NCBI GenBank assembly: GCA_021029095.1
Contig: JAJOHG010000018.1
Coordinates: 434,001-498,000, forward strand
Source of the DNA: Phellopilus nigrolimitatus
Taxonomy: Eukaryota > Basidiomycota > Agaricomycetes > Hymenochaetales > Hymenochaetaceae
Reading direction: 5' to 3'
Length of the DNA stretch: 64,000 bases
The first letter of the stretch is position 1, and each line of letters begins with the position of its first letter. The translations under genes and the position numbers were made by a program. A model generated the notes under the pieces. That model did no database searches. It worked only from the letters and a program-made list of their open reading frames with translations, and was not told the DNA's origin. Below, piece by piece: positions 58,885 through 64,000 of the stretch.

Positions 58885-59975
58885 ATGCGGCCGACCTCGC
58901 CGTCGATTCCGGAACGCGATTTCACGCTCGAGGCGCTCAAACAATCCCTGCGGGTCGATGGGCGAGGTCCATTGGACATGCGCTCTGTTGTGATCGACTT
59001 CGGACCAGAACTTGGTTGGGTGGAATGTTCACTGGGAAAGACGCGGTGCGTTGTTTGGCTAAGCTCTCGAAAAATGAAAGAACTAACGAGTTTCATTCAT
59101 CGGCAGGGTGCTCGCACAAGTAGACGCAAAGATGGTGAAGCCGCCAGAAGAAAGGCCTCTTGAAGGCATCATTACAATTCACTCCGAAATCTCTCCGATG
59201 GCATCGAGTGATTTCGAACAAGGCCGGTAGGTGTGTGCAACTGAACTTGTTCGTTTAACTCGTACTTACGGCTTTTCGACTTTACAGACCGTCGGAAGAG
59301 GAGGTTTTAATCACAAGGATGCTGGAAAAGGTCTTGCGCAGGAGTGACGCGGTAGACAAAGAGTCGTTATGTGTACTGGCTGGGCAGCGGGTTCGTCATC
59401 GCTTCATTGGGTTTTGTTCAATGTGCTTGCAACTTTTTGACGTGGCATGTTTGCAGGTCTGGCATTTACGGCTAACGATGCACTTCCTTGCCGATGCCGG
59501 GAACATGCTCGATTGTGCTTGTATAGCAGGAATAACAGCTCTGAAGCATTTCCGACGACCAGAGGTCGAAGTCATTGGCGACGAAGTGACGATTGTGAGG
59601 CGTCTTGACTATGATCCTATATTTCGTTTCTGATGCCCCTTCTTTTAGCACCCTCCTACGGAACGCGCGCCAGTTCCACTTTCACTGCACCATACGCCTT
59701 TCTGCCTCACTTTCGCGTACTTCAGCGAACCTGGTACGCCGCCTATTCTCGACCCCGCGCGCCTCGAACAGACGCTCGCGACGGGAACGCTCTCTGTTGC
59801 GCTCAACGCGCAGCGCGAGCTGTGTGTCGTGCAGAAAGCCGGTGGCGTCCCACTTGCGCCGAATGAAATCATCAGGATAATCGATCTGGGGATTGTGAAG
59901 GTGAAGGAGCTGGACGCGCTAGTCGAGGCGCGGTTAAAAGAAGATTGGTCCGGAAGGACGGTCGAAGTGCGCTAG
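58885..59975 (+). CDS. RRP45: Exosome core subunit RRP45 (EXOSC9 homologue)
   Basis: Exons 58885-59045, 59107-59226, 59288-59390, 59457-59594 and 59649-59975 splice in frame. The N-terminus RPTSPSIPERDF and RVDGRGPLDMRSVVIDFG is the RNase PH-fold start of the Rrp45 group. Further landmarks are ECSLGKTRVLAQVDAKMV, PLEGIITIHSEISPMAS, CVLAGQRVWHLRLTMHFL, DAGNMLDCACIAGITAL, EPGTPPILDPARLEQTLATG and LDALVEARLKEDW. The protein is a catalytically inert member of the six-subunit exosome ring that threads RNA for 3'-5' decay in nucleus and cytoplasm. The length, a little over 280 residues, and the ending at TAG (59973-59975) agree with fungal members that lack the long vertebrate tail. Confidence 0.93.
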
Positions 59976-60395
59976 CATGACTGGAGCACTCCCTTGGCTT
60001 TCTTCCTTCGTATTTCAAGACTCGTGCATTGGTGGTGCGCTATGCCTTGCGTGGTGGTTATTGCAGAAATTCTGACATCTTAAACAAAAGTAACCTGCTG
60101 TATTCGAAAACTGTTGTTAATTACGGCGCAATGTACCAAAAAAAAACGATCTATTTGCGCATGTGGACCTACGGCCTGTGCGTATCTGTTACTTCCACTT
60201 CTAAACAATGTCCTCACTTGAGAGAGCAGGTATTTTCAGCCAAACACGACCGGTGCGTAGTTTTCACACTAGCAATAATGAAAACACGTCTCAATCGATT
60301 ATATGACACAGGTTACAAGAGAATAACCTCTTCGATTCTTGTTCTCGCTTTGTTCGCTATCGCTACCGCTTCGATACCATCGGCTGCCCTTCCAA

Positions 60396-62328
60396 TCACT
60401 GATACTTCCCCATTACCTCCATCTTCTGTTTTTGCTGCACCCCAATGCTCTTATCAACAGACGCGGGTCCTTTGCTCCTTTCAATGACCTGACAACACTC
60501 GCATCTTTCGGGAACATCCCCTTCATCCAAGATGTACAAGCCCATATTCCTCATCTCGTCGGGCCTCAGAGATGACGCTCCTCGATGAATGGCCGCACAG
60601 TCCCCGTTATTAAGAGGGAGGCGGATGACGAGGGGCTTCCAATGGGCTTTCTTGTTAGCGTACGGACTCGGATATGTAGGGCTACTTTGAAAGTCTTCTT
60701 CGAAGTTGAAGTCTTTTGCATGCAGCTCGGTATAGAAAACATCAAGCGGCGTCAAAGAGCCGTCCTTGGTCCACGCACTAAATGTGACGTCGGGCAGGTG
60801 GATGTTTTCTTGTCTGTTCACAGTTGTGACACCTTGAATAGTATAGTCTGAGATTCTCGGGTGCGCAGCCCATTCTCTTCGTAGGGCCTTCGAGACAAAT
60901 TGGAATCTGCTGTACGTTTCGGAATCGGCGAAACGCATGATACGGAAAATGACTTTGTATGGGAGAGACGGGTTTTTGATAGGCCTTCTTGTGCCTGAAG
61001 CAGAGGATCTGAAGGTAAGGGGCCACCTGTTGAGTGGAACCGTAAGGCTCGAGGAAGCCCCGGTGCAATGAGGACGGAGAAAGTGGGATAGAAGCCTAAG
61101 ACTGATGCGGAATTCTTCCTCGTTTCTACCATAAGCCTCGACTACCTGATAGACCTCACTGACCGAAACACGGACGTTATAGCCTCGGATGGAGATCACC
61201 GCGACAGCAACACGTAGGATCGAGAAGATAAGCACCGTGCAATTCAACGTCATCGATTTAACGGCATGGGAGACCGCCAAACCTATGTTTTCTTTGAGGT
61301 GCTCGTTTGCATCGAGCTTGTTTGTCAAAAGGATGATACATCCTCTGAATCGGTAGAACACTGTCTGATCTTTTCCTTTGGAAGAGCGACCTCGTAAATA
61401 CTCGCTAGGGGCACGCCCACATGCCTCGGTGAGGATAAGGCTACCAGGGGCCGCAGCTCGCAGCACCAGCTCCGCCATAGCTTGAAATTGATCACTTTCT
61501 GGGGGCAAGTTGCAAGCAACAAAAATGTCACAGCAGTAATCCATAATGACTCCGCGAACAATGGCTGAAGCGACGGCCGCACTGGTAACAAGTGCTTGGT
61601 CTTCTTCAGGAGCCAACCAGGCAGACTCCTTGAGCCGACCGATTGAGGGAGGAAAGGCGCGCAGATACGCATTCTTTTCAAGCTCCGTCGACGGAAGCGG
61701 GAGAAAGAGAGGTGGGGCGACATAAACCCCTGGGGTATCGGGTCTAAGGCAGTATTTGCCGCACCCATCCAAAGAAAGATAGCGAATCCACTTTCTGCTG
61801 TCTTCTCCTCGAGGAATATTGTCAAGACGGAAGCAAGCGCCCTCATCAACAGAGAATATCAGCCTGTCGAGGTCAAGAGTGTAAATCCAAAAGATGGAGA
61901 TCTCATAATCAAGCACTGGGTGACGACGTCTCGGCTTGATGAAGTACTTTGCATACACTTCTTCCATTTTTTCGAATTCCCAGCTCACTCTGGTGTTCTG
62001 ATATTGTCTGAATCGTTCGGACTCGATGTCATAGAAATACCTTTTCTCTTTAAGCCAAGCTATAAATTGACTCAGTTTATTCGCACCCTTCGTGCAAATA
62101 TACTCTGAAGGACCGGGTCAAACAGGGTAGCTCACCTTCGAATCCGTTTCTGTCAGGCGGGATTTGATTCACTAGTTGCATCCCTAACCCACGGGGGCTG
62201 CTGTTTGAGGGTATGTAATGGACATAGTACATCTCTGGTCCAGAAGGATTCGTCATTTCGATGTTTCTTGTAAAAAGACTGCAGCACCTACCTTTGTGTC
62301 GGTACGCGTACAAAGCTCTTGTCTTCAT
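60396..62328 (-). CDS. Uncharacterised agaricomycete protein, diverged third family member
   Basis: Start ATG 62328 (MKTRALYAYRHKGRCC). A GTGAG donor at 62135 and an acceptor at 62060 (intron 62060-62135, 76 nt) join DRNGFE to AWLKEKRYFYD; a 31-nt alternative (acceptor at 62105) also keeps the frame. The second exon runs open to 60396. Shared with the 38514 and 45719 genes are an N-terminal segment before GLGMQLVNQIP, IYTLDLDRLIFSVDEG with FRLDNIPRGED, a FYRFRGCIILLTNKLDANEH region matching the SCLIVLSSRLVSEDH block, and a C-terminal SLPYKVIFRIMRFADSETYS F-box-like motif. It is not part of the recent duplication. Its conserved landmarks help define the family; function unknown. Confidence 0.72.
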
Positions 62329-62890
62329 GGCGTGATCTTAGTCGGTTTGACAGTTTTATGACAAGAGTGTAGAGGTGGTTGAAGTTAGAGACGATGTCAA
62401 GCAGCCACTATTCCATTTAAGCCACAAGGCCACCAGCAGTGCCGCAGCATGTGGCGCCGAATATCGCCGAAACACAAGTCCACCACAATGAGAGAGAATG
62501 ATATAAATATCGAGATAGATCCGACATGGTAGTTTCACTATTGTTGTTAAAACAGTGGTTACAAGTGGCTGTTGAAGTCAAAGGGTGCAACTGGAGTAAA
62601 GAAAACTCGCCTTGATTAGGCAAGGCTGCACGTGATCGCACTGCGTACTGACTCATGAGTCAGCATGACTTGACAGTGAATATCTCGACCAATCTTATGC
62701 GTAAATGCCAGCGACAGAAGTTGTCTCGACTCTCGAGAGCTATGATATAATCTGAAGAGCATTCCTCGACTCATGGCACAAATTGTCGATCAAATAGATC
62801 TGGATCTGTCTCGTAAAAGTAACTCGTTCTTGCTGCTGGCTTCGCAGCCGTCTACTTATTTGATCTTCTAATTCGAGAGTTTGTTTAATA
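62329..62890. promoter_or_regulatory. Divergent intergenic region
   Basis: A 562-bp gap between a minus-strand and a plus-strand gene. No gene or specific motif is recognised; 62500-62560 and 62740-62860 are AT-rich. Confidence 0.35.
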
Positions 62891-64000
62891 TGACCCCTGG
62901 CATCAAGCTTGCAATAGTCGGAGGTGGTCCGTCTGCGTTCTTTGTGGCGTCTCGCCTTTTGCAACTTTTACCATCTTCTTCTGAGCTCGGTCAGTCTCTT
63001 CGGGTCCACGTCTACGACCGTCTATGGGCTCCTCATGGACTGGTGAGGTATGGGGTCGCGCCAGACCATCCAGAAGTGAAGGTGAGTGTGTTCTCTTAGC
63101 CCTGAAATTTCGAGGGCCTGAATGTCGATATGTGTGCCAGAATTGCACGCACAAATTCGACGAAGCTGCGCGCGACGCGCGACTGAAGTTTTTCGGGAAC
63201 GTTAATATTTCTTCTACGCCGTCTCCGATCCCCCATGCTGTCGACGTCCCACTCAGCGCTCTATTTCCACAATATACACATCTCCTCTTTGCCTCAGGCT
63301 GCACCGTTCCGAGGTTGCACCCTGCGCTCCCGCCTTCCCAGTTCTGCCGCCCCGCGCTCGATCTCGTTCATTGGTACACCCAGCACCCGGGAGCCCCCGC
63401 CGCTCCACCTTTGGACAAGGCCGAGCACGTTTCCGTCATAGGACACGGAAATGTCTCACTGGACATCGCGCGCATGCTCCTCGCGCCGCTCGAGCATCTT
63501 AAGGCGTACGACGTTCCGACGCCCGTGCTCGACGCTCTCAGCCGGTCAAAAGTCAAGCATGTCAGCATCATCGGACGGCGGGGCCCGCTCGAGGCAAGCT
63601 TCACGACAAAGGAGCTGCGCGAGCTGACGCGTCTTCCGAACGCGGCAATGGCGCCGTTGCAAAAGGACGTGCTCACAGAAGCCGAAGGATCGGCGAGAAA
63701 CTGACGAGGCAGCAGGGAAGGATACTCGACATATTGAAGAAGGGCTCTACTAATGCATTCGGGACGACGGAGAGGTCGTGGTCGCTCGATTTCTTCCGCT
63801 CGCCGACAGGGCTCGCACCTGCAGCGGCCGCGTCCGGGCGTGCGGTCCGGCTCTCCCTCGCGCACACGGTCCTCGATAAAGACAGGAAGGCGCTCCCCTC
63901 GGGCGAGACGTCCGTCGTCGACACGGACCTCGTCGTCACCTCGCTCGGCTACCGCGCGGAGCCGACAAACAAGTGGTACGAGCCTGCGCACGGACACCTG
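62891..64000 (+). CDS. Ferredoxin/adrenodoxin-NADP reductase-like protein, 3' end outside window
   Basis: Start ATG 62891. The FAD-binding Rossmann motif is IVGGGPSAFFVASRL. The HGLVRYGVAPDHPEVK element is followed by a 60-nt intron and NCTHKFDEAARDARLKFFGN, diagnostic for mitochondrial ferredoxin-NADP reductase (ARH1/FDXR). The NADP-binding site is VIGHGNVSLDIARMLL, then IGRRGPLEASFTTKELREL. Near 63665-63712 the frame changes: either a 44-nt intron (donor after LQKD, CTGAC branch, GGCAG acceptor) or one base missing in the AAA run at about 63699 (SAR[K]LTRQQ). After it the reading continues with SLDFFRSPTGLAPA and DTDLVVTSLGYRAEP to the window edge. It should pass electrons from NADPH to mitochondrial ferredoxin for Fe-S cluster and heme synthesis. 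Confidence 0.88.

Noticed and set aside
60029..60487. A 152-codon plus-strand frame whose inner Met is followed by a signal-peptide-like stretch
   Set aside because: It overlaps the 3' end of the family gene on the other strand, and its C-terminal half is the reverse of conserved coding sequence. The hydrophobic run is probably chance.
1..64000. tRNA, rRNA and CRISPR features
   Set aside because: Reading through the sequence I found no cloverleaf, rRNA core or regularly spaced repeat array that I could support. A covariance-model scan would be needed to exclude a tRNA.

Overview
The window looks like genomic DNA of a basidiomycete fungus, most likely a mushroom-forming agaricomycete. The reasons are dense genes split by many 45-75 nt GT-AG introns, a FunK1-type fungal kinase, GT69 (CAP59/CMT1-like) mannosyltransferase genes, a Zn2Cys6 regulator, and several uncharacterised families expanded in mushrooms. 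It contains no prokaryotic features such as operons, Shine-Dalgarno sites or CRISPR. All gene models are read by eye from frames, splice sites and family motifs. No search or expression data were available.

Layout. 1-1.6 kb: 3' part of a membrane GT2 glycosyltransferase. 1.6-5.1 kb: no supported gene, but a 659-bp non-autonomous element with perfect 27-bp inverted repeats of Tc1/mariner type. 5.1-8.7 kb: Zn2Cys6 transcription factor. 8.8-11.9 kb (minus): large P-loop NTPase. 12.1-16.7 kb: WDR48/UAF1-like WD40 protein. 17.7-22.3 kb: a gene graveyard holding a broken GT69 copy, a truncated FunK1 kinase copy and a decayed, 5'-truncated cation/calcium exchanger. 23.8-27.1 kb: second P-loop NTPase. 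27.6-31.9 kb (minus): condensin subunit SMC2. 32.4-35.6 kb: DUF262 protein. 36.3-37.1 kb: small single-pass membrane protein. 38.5-40.5 and 45.7-47.7 kb (minus): a recent direct duplication of an uncharacterised 600-aa protein, flanking a secreted six-hairpin glycosidase-like gene (41.8-44.0 kb) that has an 806-nt first intron and a G-quadruplex repeat just upstream. 48.3-49.2 kb: 3' remnant of a DUF3533/SNG1-like membrane protein. 49.5-52.1 kb (minus): mitochondrial EF-G1. 52.3-53.6 kb: SEC13. 53.8-58.5 kb (minus): the more complete GT69 and FunK1 pair, parent or sister of the graveyard block. 58.9-60.0 kb: exosome subunit RRP45. 60.4-62.3 kb (minus): diverged third member of the 600-aa family. 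62.9 kb to the end: ferredoxin/adrenodoxin reductase-like protein, cut by the window edge.

The conserved housekeeping genes (WDR48, SMC2, MEF1, SEC13, RRP45, ferredoxin reductase) are interleaved with fast-evolving, duplicated accessory families. The most interesting unexplained items are the two P-loop NTPases, the duplicated 600-aa family, the mobile element, and single-base frame breaks in SEC13, the DUF262 gene and the reductase. Those breaks may be assembly errors rather than biology.
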